From positions 34,738-98,737 of the forward strand of contig NZ_JAYKKE010000003.1 in the NCBI RefSeq assembly GCF_036336025.1: a stretch of DNA of 64,000 nt. Reading direction: 5' to 3'. Under the pieces are notes generated by a model. That model saw only the letters and a list, made by a program, of their open reading frames with translations. It did no database searches and had not been told where the DNA came from. Made by a program: the position numbers and the translations under genes. Source of the stretch: Stomatohabitans albus. GTDB lineage: Bacteria > Actinomycetota > Nitriliruptoria > Euzebyales > Euzebyaceae. Shown piece by piece: positions 36,170-45,129 of this stretch; position 1 is the stretch's first letter, and every line of letters starts with the position of its first letter.

Positions 36170-36676
36170 TTACTCAGCCTCAGGTGCGTCAGCTTCAGTG
36201 GTTTCTTCAGCCTCGGCGGCCGCAGCATCAGCAGCATCTGCTTCAGCCTCTTCAGCATCAGCATCAGCGGCAGCATTGGCAATCTCAGCTTCCTTAGCCG
36301 CCAAGGCTTCAGCAACACGAGCAGCATCAGCTGCTAAGGCTTCAGCGACACGCTTATCGCGTTCAGCAGCTTTCGCTGCCTTTGCTTCATGCTGAGCGGT
36401 GCGGTCACGGCCCTTGTCACCAGGCTTGAACTCTTCCCATACGCCGGTAATACGAAGGAGTTGCTTCACCTGATCGGACGGTTGGGCACCGACACCTAGC
36501 CAGTACAGCGCACGATCGTTCTTGATTTCAATCGTTGAGGGGTCATGGGTGGGCTGATAGTACCCAATATCCTCAATGTAACGACCATCGCGTGGTGAGC
36601 GACTGTCAGCGACAACGACGCGGTAGAACGGTTGCTTCTTCTTCCCCTCGCGCCGAAGGCGCATACGGACTGCCAT
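36170..36676 (-). CDS. rpsP: 30S ribosomal protein S16 with long Ala/Glu-rich tail
   Basis: Small-subunit protein. The first ~85 residues are standard S16: [20 protein letters not shown], then [17 protein letters not shown] and [20 protein letters not shown]. The remaining ~80 residues form an unusual acidic low-complexity tail rich in Ala and Glu that roughly doubles the protein. Shorter tails are known in other Actinobacteria. The ATG at 36676 opens the rpsP-khpA-rimM-trmD-lepB-rplS run. Confidence 0.94.
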   Translation of the reverse strand: MAVRMRLRREGKKKQPFYRVVVADSRSPRDGRYIEDIGYYQPTHDPSTIEIKNDRALYWLGVGAQPSDQVKQLLRITGVWEEFKPGDKGRDRTAQHEAKAAKAAERDKRVAEALAADAARVAEALAAKEAEIANAAADADAEEAEADAADAAAAEAEETTEADAPEAE

Positions 36677-36721
36677 GTAATATCCTTGAAAATCTCAGAA
36701 TCGGTACGGTCGGACGTGAAA

Positions 36722-36747
36722 GCATAGCAGTGCCTCGACTGCTATGC
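36722..36747 (-). terminator. Hairpin after ffh
   Basis: Nine-base arms (36722-36730 and 36739-36747, core GCATAGCAG) enclose an 8-base loop 22 bases past the ffh stop. TTTC follows on the minus strand. It separates ffh from rpsP. Confidence 0.6.
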
Positions 36748-36769
36748 GTGCAAACTCCCAGAGTACGTC

Positions 36770-38326
36770 TTACCGCTTCTTTTTCTTTTTTCTTTTTCCG
36801 GGTCCAACCGGTGCTGGGCCACCCATACCGCCCATTCCACCCATTGGTCCCCCAAGTCCCGGCATTGATCCACCAAGATTGGGCATCTGGCCACCCGGCA
36901 TCATGGACGATAGGTCGCCGCCTAAGGCAGACATATCCCCTTGTTCGAGTTCTTTGCGCATCTTCTGTAATTCACGCATCTGACCAAACCGACCGCGCTT
37001 GGGACCACCCCCACCACCGGCAAACATATTCATCATGGGGCCCATCTGTTTCATCATGGCCGCCATCTGATCGTAGGCTTTAATCATCTGATTAATCTCT
37101 TGGACACTGCGTCCACATCCAGCCGCAATACGCTTACGCCGTTTCCCATTTAAAATCTTTGGATTTCTACGCTCTTCAACGGTCATTGACTGGATAATCG
37201 CTTCAATACGCACCAGTTCACGGTCATCAACAGACGCATTTGCATCCTTGAGTGCTTTACCGACTCCAGGAATCATCTCGAGAATCCCCTGAAGGGGGCC
37301 CATCTTTTTAATTTGTTGGAGCTGGCCCAAAAAATCTTCAAGCGTGAATTGACCTGAGAGCATGGCCTCAGTTGCTGCAGCCGTCTGTTCGTGGTCTAAC
37401 GTTGCCTCTGCCTTTTCAATGAGGGTGAGCACATCACCCATTCCAAGAATTCGGCCCGCCATACGGTCAGGGTGAAACGCCTCAAACTCATCCAACTTTT
37501 CGCCCACGCTGGCAAATTTGATAGGACGATTAGTTACTTCAGCCACACTCAAGGCAGCACCGCCACGAGCATCACCATCAAGCTTCGACAGAATCACACC
37601 AGAAAAATCAACGGCTTCCAAGAAGGCTTGGGCTACATTCACGGCCTCTTGACCAATCATGGCATCAATCACAAATAGCGTCTCGACGGGATTGACTGCC
37701 GCTTTGATGGCCGCAGCCTGGGCCATCATTTCTTCATCGACATTGGTTCGCCCAGCTGTGTCAACGATCACCACGTCTCGCCCAAGGCGGCGTGCCTCGG
37801 TAACCGCATGATTCGCTACATCAACGGGGTTACCTTCTGTTTGTGGTGCATAGACAGGAACCCCAACACGTTCACCAAGGATCTGGAGCTGTCGCACAGC
37901 TGCTGGGCGCTGCAAATCACACGCAACGAGCATCGGTTTGCGGTCTTTTTGTTTGAGATGGAGGGCCAACTTACCGGCAGCCGTTGTTTTACCTGCCCCT
38001 TGAAGGCCAGCCAGCATAATGACTGCTGGGACTGATGAACCGAGATCCAGACTGGCTGATTGTTCTCCCAGAATGCGAACGAGCTCTTCATTCACAATCT
38101 TGATGAGCTGTTGGCCACTCGTAAGTGCCTCAGACACATCTGATCCCACTGCCCGTTCTTTGACACGTGATGTGAAGGTTTTAACAACCCGAAAGTTCAC
38201 ATCCGCCTCTAATAGGGCAACACGTATCTCGCGCAAGCCTTCTTTGACTTGGTCCTCCGTAAGTTTTCGCGATCCACGGAATCGAGCAAAGACGGCGTCA
38301 AGGCGATCAGATAAGGCATCAAACAT
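36770..38326 (-). CDS. ffh: Signal recognition particle protein Ffh
   Basis: GTPase that binds signal sequences and 4.5S RNA and docks on FtsY. The N domain (LTEDQVKEGLREIRVALLEA) is followed by the G domain with MLAGLQGAGKTTAAGKLALH near residue 105, DTAGR near 190 and TKLDGDARGG-type LSKLDGDARGGAALS near 245. The M domain has the RNA-binding IAAGCGRSVQEINQMIKAYD near 410. A long Gly/Met/Pro tail ends in KRKKKKKKR-type basic residues. Its partner ftsY is also in this window. Confidence 0.95.
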   Translation of the reverse strand: MFDALSDRLDAVFARFRGSRKLTEDQVKEGLREIRVALLEADVNFRVVKTFTSRVKERAVGSDVSEALTSGQQLIKIVNEELVRILGEQSASLDLGSSVPAVIMLAGLQGAGKTTAAGKLALHLKQKDRKPMLVACDLQRPAAVRQLQILGERVGVPVYAPQTEGNPVDVANHAVTEARRLGRDVVIVDTAGRTNVDEEMMAQAAAIKAAVNPVETLFVIDAMIGQEAVNVAQAFLEAVDFSGVILSKLDGDARGGAALSVAEVTNRPIKFASVGEKLDEFEAFHPDRMAGRILGMGDVLTLIEKAEATLDHEQTAAATEAMLSGQFTLEDFLGQLQQIKKMGPLQGILEMIPGVGKALKDANASVDDRELVRIEAIIQSMTVEERRNPKILNGKRRKRIAAGCGRSVQEINQMIKAYDQMAAMMKQMGPMMNMFAGGGGGPKRGRFGQMRELQKMRKELEQGDMSALGGDLSSMMPGGQMPNLGGSMPGLGGPMGGMGGMGGPAPVGPGKRKKKKKR

Positions 38327-38351
38327 GATGGCCTAATATACCCGAGCCACG

Positions 38352-38370
38352 TAGCCACCCCACAGGTGGC
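38352..38370 (-). terminator. Weak hairpin after the EIIA gene
   Basis: AGCCACC-type arms pair with GGTGGCT around a 5-base loop, just past the EIIA stop. A larger pairing of GAGCCAC with GTGGCTC is also possible. No T tract, so terminator function is uncertain. Confidence 0.35.
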
Positions 38371-38384
38371 TCAGGTAGGTTTAC

Positions 38385-38840
38385 CTATTCACCAAGTTCG
38401 AACAGTACGTCGCCTTGATGCACAACTTCACCGTTGCGGGTTGATGCGTATGCCCCTTTGGGTGAATCCATCACTACAATCGGAGTATCAAGGGCCAACC
38501 CATGTGAACGCACAATGGTGGCATCTACTTCGAAACAAAGTTGTCCAGCTTCGATCTCTTGCCCCTCCTCGATATGTCGAGTGAACCCTTCCCCGTGTAA
38601 GGAGACGGTATCGATACCGATATGGACAAGGACTCCCCGATCTCCATGCAGCACAATAAAGGCGTGGGGCATGATCTTGATCACGGTCCCAGTAATCGGC
38701 GAGTGGACCGCTAATCGTTCAATCTCGGTAGATGGGCGGAGACCAATCCCACTGCCAACGAGTTCATCTTTAAAGACCGGATCATCAAACTGGCTTAAGG
38801 CTAGAATGGCCCCATCGAATGGGGCCAAAATCGCACTCAC
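38385..38840 (-). CDS. PTS sugar transporter subunit IIA (glucose family)
   Basis: Cytoplasmic phosphocarrier that passes phosphate from HPr to EIIB. The 151-aa single-domain protein shows AVHSPITGTVIKIMPHAFIV near residue 45 and GVLVHIGIDTVSLHGEGF near 80, the latter with the phosphorylated His; EGQEIEAGQLCFEVD follows. GTG start at 38840 overlaps the EIIB stop (GTGA). With EIIB upstream and EIIC-nagA-nagB on the other strand it completes an N-acetylglucosamine system. Confidence 0.92.
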   Translation of the reverse strand: MSAILAPFDGAILALSQFDDPVFKDELVGSGIGLRPSTEIERLAVHSPITGTVIKIMPHAFIVLHGDRGVLVHIGIDTVSLHGEGFTRHIEEGQEIEAGQLCFEVDATIVRSHGLALDTPIVVMDSPKGAYASTRNGEVVHQGDVLFELGE

Positions 38841-39067
38841 AGAAGATCCTGAATGTCTTCAGCAAGGGCGTCTGCGGTTGGGCCGACCACAACCTGAACG
38901 GCCGTGCCAGCAACACTCACCCCGTGTACACCAAGGCCCTTAAGCGCATCCTGGTCAACCTTGCTCGGGTCGACCACGATTGTACGTAAACGGGTAATGC
39001 AACCTTCAATATCTTCAACGTTATCTGCGCCTCCGAGGGCACCTAGGATTTGTTCTGCTTTACTCAT
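38837..39067 (-). CDS. PTS sugar transporter subunit IIB (glucose family)
   Basis: Takes phosphate from EIIA and gives it to the sugar bound by EIIC. The 76-aa domain has IEGCITRLRTIVVDPSKVD, with the phosphorylated Cys near residue 22, and ends in the typical QVVVGPTADALAEDI. GAGGAG precedes the ATG at 39067. Divergent from the EIIC gene across a 200-base control region. Confidence 0.92.
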   Translation of the reverse strand: MSKAEQILGALGGADNVEDIEGCITRLRTIVVDPSKVDQDALKGLGVHGVSVAGTAVQVVVGPTADALAEDIQDLL

Positions 39068-39185
39068 AAAGTCTCCTCTTTGGTCGATTGGGAGTCACAA
39101 TACACCAATCGGGTCGTTCTGTGCGCGGTTGAGCTAAACAATTCACATTCGCGACCCAGCCTTTTTTTCATCAGACGTATGATGT

Positions 39186-39223
39186 CATTTGACATACACG
39201 ATGATTTGCGCAATAGTCAAATG
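39186..39223 (+). promoter_or_regulatory. EIIC promoter with overlapping inverted repeat
   Basis: TTGACA at 39189-39194, a 17-base spacer and AATAGT at 39212-39217 form a plausible promoter for EIIC-nagA-nagB. Overlapping it, CATTTGAC (39186-39193) and GTCAAATG (39216-39223) are perfect inverted repeats with centres 30 bases apart, covering the -35 and touching the -10. This is what a repressor operator could look like. It does not match the GntR-type DasR/NagR consensus that I know. Confidence 0.45.
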
Positions 39224-39267
39224 CCATACTAAACGTTTACCAAACCAATACCCTTCGAGGAGTTCCA

Positions 39268-40563
39268 ATGAGTGATGCTCAAACGGACGCCGCCAGCCCT
39301 GGCCGCAAGCCCGGTGCCGCTATTTTGCAGACATTGCAGAGTTTCGGTCGTTCACTGATGTTGCCTATCGCCGCCTTGCCCGCAGCCGCGTTACTGTTGC
39401 GTTTTGGCCAAGCTGACATCATCAAATACATCGGCCTTGAACAAAGTGAAGTTGCAAACAACATCGCTAAGGTCATCGGCGCTGGTGGCGCAGCCCTTTT
39501 TGAAAACCTACCTATTTTGTTTGCCATCGGTATCGCCTTTGGTTTTGCGAAAAAGGGTGACGGGTCTGCCGCACTTTCTGGTGCCGTCGGCTACCTCGTC
39601 CTCGATAACGTCTTTAAGACCATGGCACCCATCATTCAGTGTGGTGGGTTAGACGGCGACGCACTCGCCACCTGTACTGAAGGCGCAAAAATCAACTATG
39701 GTGTCCTTGCCGGCATCGTGGCTGGCGTTATTGCTGCCAAGCTGTGGGAAAAGTACCACCGCGTGAAGCTGCCCGACTATTTGGGCTTCTTTGCTGGTCG
39801 TCGCTTTGTGCCCATTATTGTTTCGTTAGTGTCCATCGTAGTGGCCGTCATCATGGCCTTTATCTATCCCTGGTTTGATGCCGCCATCACCGGGTTGGGG
39901 AATGCGATCAGTGAAAATACCGTTTTGGGTGCGGGTATCTTCGGGGTGGTCAACCGCCTCTTAATTCCCTTTGGCTTGCACCATATTTTGAACTCGGTGG
40001 TGTGGTTCATCCAGGGGGCATATACCTGCCCTGAAGGAGCTACGTTGTGTACCCCGGGTGATATTTCAAACGGTGACTTGCATCGTTTCTTCGCTGGTGA
40101 TCCAACCGCTGGGGTCTTTATGACCGGATTCTTCCCCGTCATGATGTTCGGCCTCCCTGGTGCCGCCATCGCCATGTGGCATTCCGCCAAGCCAGAAAAC
40201 CGTAAAGCCGTTGGTGGCATTATGATTTCTGTGGCCTTCACCGCCTTCTTAACGGGTATCACGGAGCCTCTTGAGTTCTCCTTCATGTTCGTTGCCCCTG
40301 CGCTGTATGCCGTACATGCGGTACTTACTGGGGTTTCTATGGCGTTAACGAATGCGCTGGGAATCCATCACGGCTTCGGTTTCTCCGGTGGGGCAATTGA
40401 CTTTGTCATCAACTGGGGGATTGCCCAAAATCCCTTGTTGCTGCTCGGCATTGGGATTGTCTACTTCTTCTTGTACTACTTCATCTTCATGGCCATGATT
40501 CGTGTCTTTGATTTAAAGACACCAGGTCGCGGTGACAACGAACTGTTAAGCGCAGAGGTCTAA
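39268..40563 (+). CDS. PTS transporter subunit EIIC, N-acetylglucosamine type
   Basis: Membrane channel that imports and phosphorylates the sugar. The 431-aa protein has ~10 membrane segments, starting at LQSFGRSLMLPIAALPAAAL, with family motifs NLPILFAIGIAFGFAKKGDG near residue 80, IPFGLHHILNSVVWF near 235 and TGITEPLEFSFMFVAP near 330. Specificity for GlcNAc is inferred from nagA and nagB directly downstream. GAGGAG precedes the ATG. EIIA and EIIB are separate genes on the other strand, an uncommon three-gene split. Confidence 0.92.
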   Translation: MSDAQTDAASPGRKPGAAILQTLQSFGRSLMLPIAALPAAALLLRFGQADIIKYIGLEQSEVANNIAKVIGAGGAALFENLPILFAIGIAFGFAKKGDGSAALSGAVGYLVLDNVFKTMAPIIQCGGLDGDALATCTEGAKINYGVLAGIVAGVIAAKLWEKYHRVKLPDYLGFFAGRRFVPIIVSLVSIVVAVIMAFIYPWFDAAITGLGNAISENTVLGAGIFGVVNRLLIPFGLHHILNSVVWFIQGAYTCPEGATLCTPGDISNGDLHRFFAGDPTAGVFMTGFFPVMMFGLPGAAIAMWHSAKPENRKAVGGIMISVAFTAFLTGITEPLEFSFMFVAPALYAVHAVLTGVSMALTNALGIHHGFGFSGGAIDFVINWGIAQNPLLLLGIGIVYFFLYYFIFMAMIRVFDLKTPGRGDNELLSAEV

Positions 40564-40656
40564 ACCGCAACAACGCTATCGGGGAGGGTTACCATGCGTG
40601 GTGGCCCTCTCCTCACCCGTTCAATGAACGAATCACCCTGCAGAACGGAGTCCATT

Positions 40657-41820
40657 ATGTTGTTACGCGGACGCGTCATTTTTGGTGACCGACCAACCCT
40701 TGCTGATGGTGTGGTTGCTATTGACGGAGAACGTATCACTTACGCTGGTCCATCGGCCTCTTGTCCGTTCCCCCTCGACAAGGCCGAACAGGTACCGATT
40801 ATCACCCCTGGTCTTATTGATGTTCACCATCATGGTGGTGCGGGCGGAACCTATGCCGATGATCCCCAGGCCGCCATCACCGCAGCTACACACCATCATC
40901 ACATGGGGTCAACAACCCTGATCGCAAGTGTGGTAAGCGCAACCCACGAACAGATGCAGGCCAATATTGACGCCCTGGCCCCCCTTGTCCATGATGGCGT
41001 ACTGGATGGGATTCACCTCGAAGGCCCGTTTATTTCTTGTGAAAAGAAGGGCGCCCACGACCCCAACGTGATCGTGCCCGGTAACCCTGCATGGTTTACC
41101 GATTGGTGTGAACGCGGGAATGGTGCTGTCCGTTCCATCACGTTAGCGGCTGAAACCGCACATTTTGATGAGCTCATTACGCTATGTCGCTCATTCAATG
41201 TGGTACCAAGCGTCGGGCATACCGATGCCGATGCTGACCAAACCCGGCACGCCCTCCAAGCTGACGAACGAGCCGGGCGTATCCGTGGCCCATGGACCAC
41301 GACCCACCTCTTTAATGCGATGAATGGAATCCACCACCGTGTGCCCGGTCCGATTCCCTACCTCCTTGATCTTGCCAAGGCTGGCCAAACCACGGTGGAA
41401 CTGATTGCCGATGGTGTCCATGTCCAGCCCGATATTGTTCGAATGACCGCCGATGCCGCTGGTGATGGGCTTATTCTTATCACTGACTCCATGGCTGCGG
41501 CCGGTCTCTCTGATGGCGATTATGTCCTCGGCACACTTGATGTAACCGTTACCGATGGTGTGGCGCGATTGAAAACCGGTGATGGAAGCGAAGGAGCTAT
41601 TGCCGGTGGCACGAGCCGCCTGATATTCAATGTTCAACGCTGCATCGTTGACTACGGTTTGGATGAACGCCAGATCATTCGCGCCGCAACAAGTCGGCCA
41701 GCTGAGCTGTACGGCTTGAAAGACCGTGGCCGCCTCGCTACCGGTATGCGCGCGGATGTTCTTGTCCTAACTGCAACCTATGAACTCACCCAAGTAATCC
41801 GTAATGGAAAGGTCTTGTAA
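40657..41820 (+). CDS. nagA: N-acetylglucosamine-6-phosphate deacetylase
   Basis: Removes acetate from GlcNAc-6-P to give glucosamine-6-P. Amidohydrolase fold: ITPGLIDVHHHGGAGGTYAD near residue 50, GIHLEGPFISCEKKGAHDP near 120 (metal Glu), VPSVGHTDADADQTRHAL near 185, TTHLFNAMNGIHHRVPG near 215 (metal His) and LITDSMAAAGLSDGDY near 270 (catalytic Asp). Length 387 aa. The ATG at 40657 has GGAG upstream; the longer frame from 40594 lacks a site. Overlaps nagB by one base (TAATG). Confidence 0.95.
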   Translation: MLLRGRVIFGDRPTLADGVVAIDGERITYAGPSASCPFPLDKAEQVPIITPGLIDVHHHGGAGGTYADDPQAAITAATHHHHMGSTTLIASVVSATHEQMQANIDALAPLVHDGVLDGIHLEGPFISCEKKGAHDPNVIVPGNPAWFTDWCERGNGAVRSITLAAETAHFDELITLCRSFNVVPSVGHTDADADQTRHALQADERAGRIRGPWTTTHLFNAMNGIHHRVPGPIPYLLDLAKAGQTTVELIADGVHVQPDIVRMTADAAGDGLILITDSMAAAGLSDGDYVLGTLDVTVTDGVARLKTGDGSEGAIAGGTSRLIFNVQRCIVDYGLDERQIIRAATSRPAELYGLKDRGRLATGMRADVLVLTATYELTQVIRNGKVL

Positions 41821-42611
41821 TGCACATTGTTGTTCGTGAATCTGACGAAGAAGTCGGCCGCTATGCTGCTGATGTGATCGCCCAGATTGTTCGTCGTGGC
41901 GGTGCCACGATTGGGCTTGCGACGGGTTCAAGCCCGATGAGTACATACGCTGAGCTGATTCGGCTTCACAAGGAAGAGGGCCTGAGCTTTGCCGATACCC
42001 AAGCGTTCACACTGGACGAATATGTTGGCCTCGCCCCTGACCATGAGCAGAGCTATCACAAGACGATCCGTGATGCGATTGTTGACCATATCGACTTACC
42101 ACTGAGCCATTTGAACACACCAAACGGTGTGGCGGAGAACCTCGTTGCTGAAGCCGAACGTCACGAGTCAAATATCCGCAAAGCGGGTGGTGTTGACGTT
42201 CAACTCCTGGGTATTGGGAATAACGGCCACATTGGCTTTAACGAGCCATCGTCAAGTTTGGCGAGCCGGACCCGCGTTGAAAGCCTGACCCAGTCCACAA
42301 TCGATGCGAATGCCCGTTTCTTTGAAAACCCTGACGATGTCCCCCGCTTATGCATCACCCAAGGGCTCGGCACGATTATGGAATGTGGTGTGGCCTTGTT
42401 AGTCGCCCAAGGTGAAAGCAAAGCCGACGCTATTGCGGCCATGGTTGAAGGTCCAGTGACCGCCTCATGCCCAGCATCGGTACTGCAATTTCACCCCCAT
42501 GCCATTGTCGTTGTCGATGAGGCTGCGGCATCAAAGTTAAAGGACCGCGCCTACTACGACCTTGCACAAGCAAATCGTGAACGGCTTATCGCCAACGGCG
42601 GCACACTGTAA
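41820..42611 (+). CDS. nagB: Glucosamine-6-phosphate deaminase
   Basis: Converts glucosamine-6-P to fructose-6-P and ammonia, feeding glycolysis. TIGLATGSSPMSTYAELIRL near residue 32, AFTLDEYVGLAPDHEQSYH near 65, and LLGIGNNGHIGFNEPSSSLA near 130 are diagnostic, including the catalytic Asp and His. Length 263 aa is standard. Translation is coupled to nagA through the TAATG overlap. A strong hairpin follows. Confidence 0.96.
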   Translation: MHIVVRESDEEVGRYAADVIAQIVRRGGATIGLATGSSPMSTYAELIRLHKEEGLSFADTQAFTLDEYVGLAPDHEQSYHKTIRDAIVDHIDLPLSHLNTPNGVAENLVAEAERHESNIRKAGGVDVQLLGIGNNGHIGFNEPSSSLASRTRVESLTQSTIDANARFFENPDDVPRLCITQGLGTIMECGVALLVAQGESKADAIAAMVEGPVTASCPASVLQFHPHAIVVVDEAAASKLKDRAYYDLAQANRERLIANGGTL

Positions 42612-42626
42612 AGCACCCGTAACGCA

Positions 42627-42655
42627 AACGGCTCCGCAACTATTGCGGAGCCGTT
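42627..42655 (+). terminator. Terminator after nagB
   Basis: Perfect 13-base arms (42627-42639 and 42643-42655) with a 3-base loop are followed by CTTTA. It ends the EIIC-nagA-nagB transcript and may also block read-through from the convergent CWB2 gene. Confidence 0.8.
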
Positions 42656-42727
42656 CTTTAGGCATTGACCTTACCTCGAATAAGCTCATGCCCCAAACGA
42701 TGCGCTGGGGCGTGAGATGGGGAGGTA

Positions 42728-44968
42728 TTACTTACTCAATGCCTCTGCTTGCGTGGATCCAATACGGGTAGGACCGCCGTACACGTAAATCGTTTCGATC
42801 TTCTTCTTGGAGGTCATCCACTCCGTTACCACGGTTGGTGTCTCAGCAGGGACCAGGAGCAACGGTCCGTTGACCGCCGCAATATGGGCACCGCCGGTCA
42901 AGGCGTCAGCAAAATCAGTTGTTGTGGCGACACCCACCATCTTGGGATCCGGGAAGAACACGCTGGCCACCTTGACTGATAAGACGGACGGATCAGCACC
43001 AGCAATGACGGATTGTGCCCGAGCGGTTGCCTTGATCGCTTGATCCCCGACCGCTGTAACCTTCAATGACGTGAAGGCATCCAGGAAGGCTGTTGTCTCA
43101 GGGGCTATGACAGCGCCATTGGTCAAGACGACAACGCCGTTCACCTGGGCTGCGGCGGGTGCCGCTATGAGGCTGGATTGCCAATCCGTACCGTCTACCA
43201 CGAGGACCTGGTCAACCTTGCCTACCTTGGCAATGTGTTCAGCCGTCGCAATGGCAGTTGCGGCACGATTTGCTCCGGCTATACGAATCACCTTGACGCC
43301 AAGCTTGGCAACTGCTTGTTCAACTGCCGGGGTGACAGCCGCATCGCCACCCATCACGTACACCGTTTTGGCTCCTAAACGCCGGATTTCGTTAGCACTT
43401 GCGGGATGGAGCGTGTCGGATTGTGTGAGCAGGATGGGCGCATTCACTGCATGAGCTAAGGGAGTTGCAGATACGCTGTCGGCAGCCACATCACTGCGCG
43501 CCAAAATCACCGTTTCAGCACCCGTCGCAAACGTCGTTTTCGATGCAGCTACGGAGGTTTCAACCCGCGTTTCACCTGAGACACGAATGACTGTTCGCTG
43601 GCCAGCCGGGTTGACTGACGGCGACGCACTGGGGGTAGGCGTCGGTTGAACTTGAGGGCCTGGGACCGGTGGCTGGGGCTGAGCAGGTGGCTGGGGCTGG
43701 ATGGGTGGCTGAGGTACAGGAGCCAATAACCCTGCACCAGGGGGCACCGTCAGCGCCGGATCCTTAATCGTTGCGGGGTTGAGTTCATTGACTGCCTGAC
43801 CGGTGTAATTCCCAACGAAATTAATCGGGGCATCATCGGTCCATACGACTCCGGTTTTGACCGCTATTGCCAAATCACCAAAATCATTACGTGCAATGGA
43901 TACCCCTCCAGGTTCAAACGAATCCGAATAGGAAAGGGTGATGCCCTCGGCGGCAACTGGTCGTTCCGCCCCGGTCAACGTATTGTCTTCAATGACCACG
44001 GCCTGAATCTTTGGCAAGGTTGAACGCCGTGAACGAGAACTCCCAAGCTCTATCCCTACCGCAGTGAATCGACCATTTGCTGGTAAGCGAAACTCATTAT
44101 GATGAATCGTTACGCCAGGCCGATGCACCTGAATGGTGGTGGTATTTCCATCCTGGATAAATAAGTTATCTCGAACGATATGGTCATTCACCGTGGGTAC
44201 CCAAGCGCGTTGACCAGCGCCCATACCAAACTTCAACGTTCGCCCAGTTTGTGCTGGATGCTTGACGACGTTGTGTTCAAATCGAGTGGATCCAAGCGTC
44301 TTATCTACCGCTAGAGGCGACACCCCATCAAAGGTTGAATGTTCGATAACAACACGTGGCGCCGCCTGTTCATTGGCAACGTTCACAATCGCAACGTTAC
44401 GGTACGGGTCACTGCGCAGCCCATTCACGTTGAGTAATGACAGATCGCTATCAGCTTGGAACACGGACTTGCCACGAACATCGTTGGCAATATGAACGTC
44501 CTGAACGATGAGTGGAGAACGCACCGTACAGGTAGTCGCAAATGCAGAAGACCGAGGATCTTCAATCGTCAATACCGCTCCCTCATCGCGCGGGCGAACG
44601 GCATCTTTGTGATCAACACCAAGGGCAGTTACGGGACTGTTGCTGGTTATGGTGATCGACAGGTTCTGATAGTCAATGGCCGCGGGCAAGCGATAGGTAC
44701 CATTTGCTAATCGCACGACATGGTCAGCCCGAGTGGACCCCGTCGGGGTGGCATTCGCTTGGGCTAAGGCACCAGTACGAGAAAAGAGTTGGTCAAAGGC
44801 GGCTTGGTCACCAATCTCATGGATGACCGCGTTGGCCGGAACTGGACTGGTTACAGGCGGTAAGGATGACTGGGCAAGCGCAACAGGACTACCCACCAAT
44901 GGGAGTGCGAGTCCAGAGGCAATAACCACTGCAACAAGAGCATTCTTTGTGTTTTGATAGGTGAACAT
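42728..44968 (-). CDS. Secreted beta-helix protein with CWB2 cell-wall-binding repeats
   Basis: 746-aa surface protein. Signal peptide LVAVVIASGLALPLVGSPVA ends near residue 32. Residues ~60-400 look like a right-handed beta-helix of the pectate-lyase-like type, with repeated short strands and Asn-rich turns such as TIHHNEFRLP, VVIEDNTLTG and SIARNDFGDL. A linker of ~45 residues rich in Pro, Gln and Ser/Thr follows, then three CWB2 repeats (RVSGETRVETSVAASKTTF, TVYVMGGDAAVTP, TIYVYGGPTRIG), which bind cell-wall polymer non-covalently. The target (adhesion or polysaccharide cleavage) is unknown. No ribosome site precedes the ATG, and a -10-like box ends 6 bases before it. Confidence 0.85.
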   Translation of the reverse strand: MFTYQNTKNALVAVVIASGLALPLVGSPVALAQSSLPPVTSPVPANAVIHEIGDQAAFDQLFSRTGALAQANATPTGSTRADHVVRLANGTYRLPAAIDYQNLSITITSNSPVTALGVDHKDAVRPRDEGAVLTIEDPRSSAFATTCTVRSPLIVQDVHIANDVRGKSVFQADSDLSLLNVNGLRSDPYRNVAIVNVANEQAAPRVVIEHSTFDGVSPLAVDKTLGSTRFEHNVVKHPAQTGRTLKFGMGAGQRAWVPTVNDHIVRDNLFIQDGNTTTIQVHRPGVTIHHNEFRLPANGRFTAVGIELGSSRSRRSTLPKIQAVVIEDNTLTGAERPVAAEGITLSYSDSFEPGGVSIARNDFGDLAIAVKTGVVWTDDAPINFVGNYTGQAVNELNPATIKDPALTVPPGAGLLAPVPQPPIQPQPPAQPQPPVPGPQVQPTPTPSASPSVNPAGQRTVIRVSGETRVETSVAASKTTFATGAETVILARSDVAADSVSATPLAHAVNAPILLTQSDTLHPASANEIRRLGAKTVYVMGGDAAVTPAVEQAVAKLGVKVIRIAGANRAATAIATAEHIAKVGKVDQVLVVDGTDWQSSLIAAPAAAQVNGVVVLTNGAVIAPETTAFLDAFTSLKVTAVGDQAIKATARAQSVIAGADPSVLSVKVASVFFPDPKMVGVATTTDFADALTGGAHIAAVNGPLLLVPAETPTVVTEWMTSKKKIETIYVYGGPTRIGSTQAEALSK

Positions 44969-44974
44969 TCAGAT

Positions 44975-45004
44975 AGCATAAAGGCTGAATATTGTTCATC
45001 TTAA
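44975..45004 (-). promoter_or_regulatory. Putative promoter for the CWB2 gene
   Basis: On the minus strand TTAAGA, an 18-base spacer and TATGCT end six bases before the ATG at 44968. If used, transcription would begin at or next to the start codon, giving a leaderless message. Confidence 0.4.
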
Positions 45005-45129
45005 GGAAACCTAAATAATCTCAATACTTCGCCCTATCTCCATCAAAGGGTGGCATCAGACACCCCGCCACAAGCAAGGGGTCGGCCCCGAGGGCGCCAA
45101 AAGACACCCTCATGGTACAGACACCTGAG

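Noticed and set aside
35935-36327. Long reading of khpA starting far inside rpsP
   Set aside because: The extra N-terminus is a Leu/Lys/Arg shadow of the rpsP tail; the TTG right after the rpsP stop gives a normal-length KhpA.
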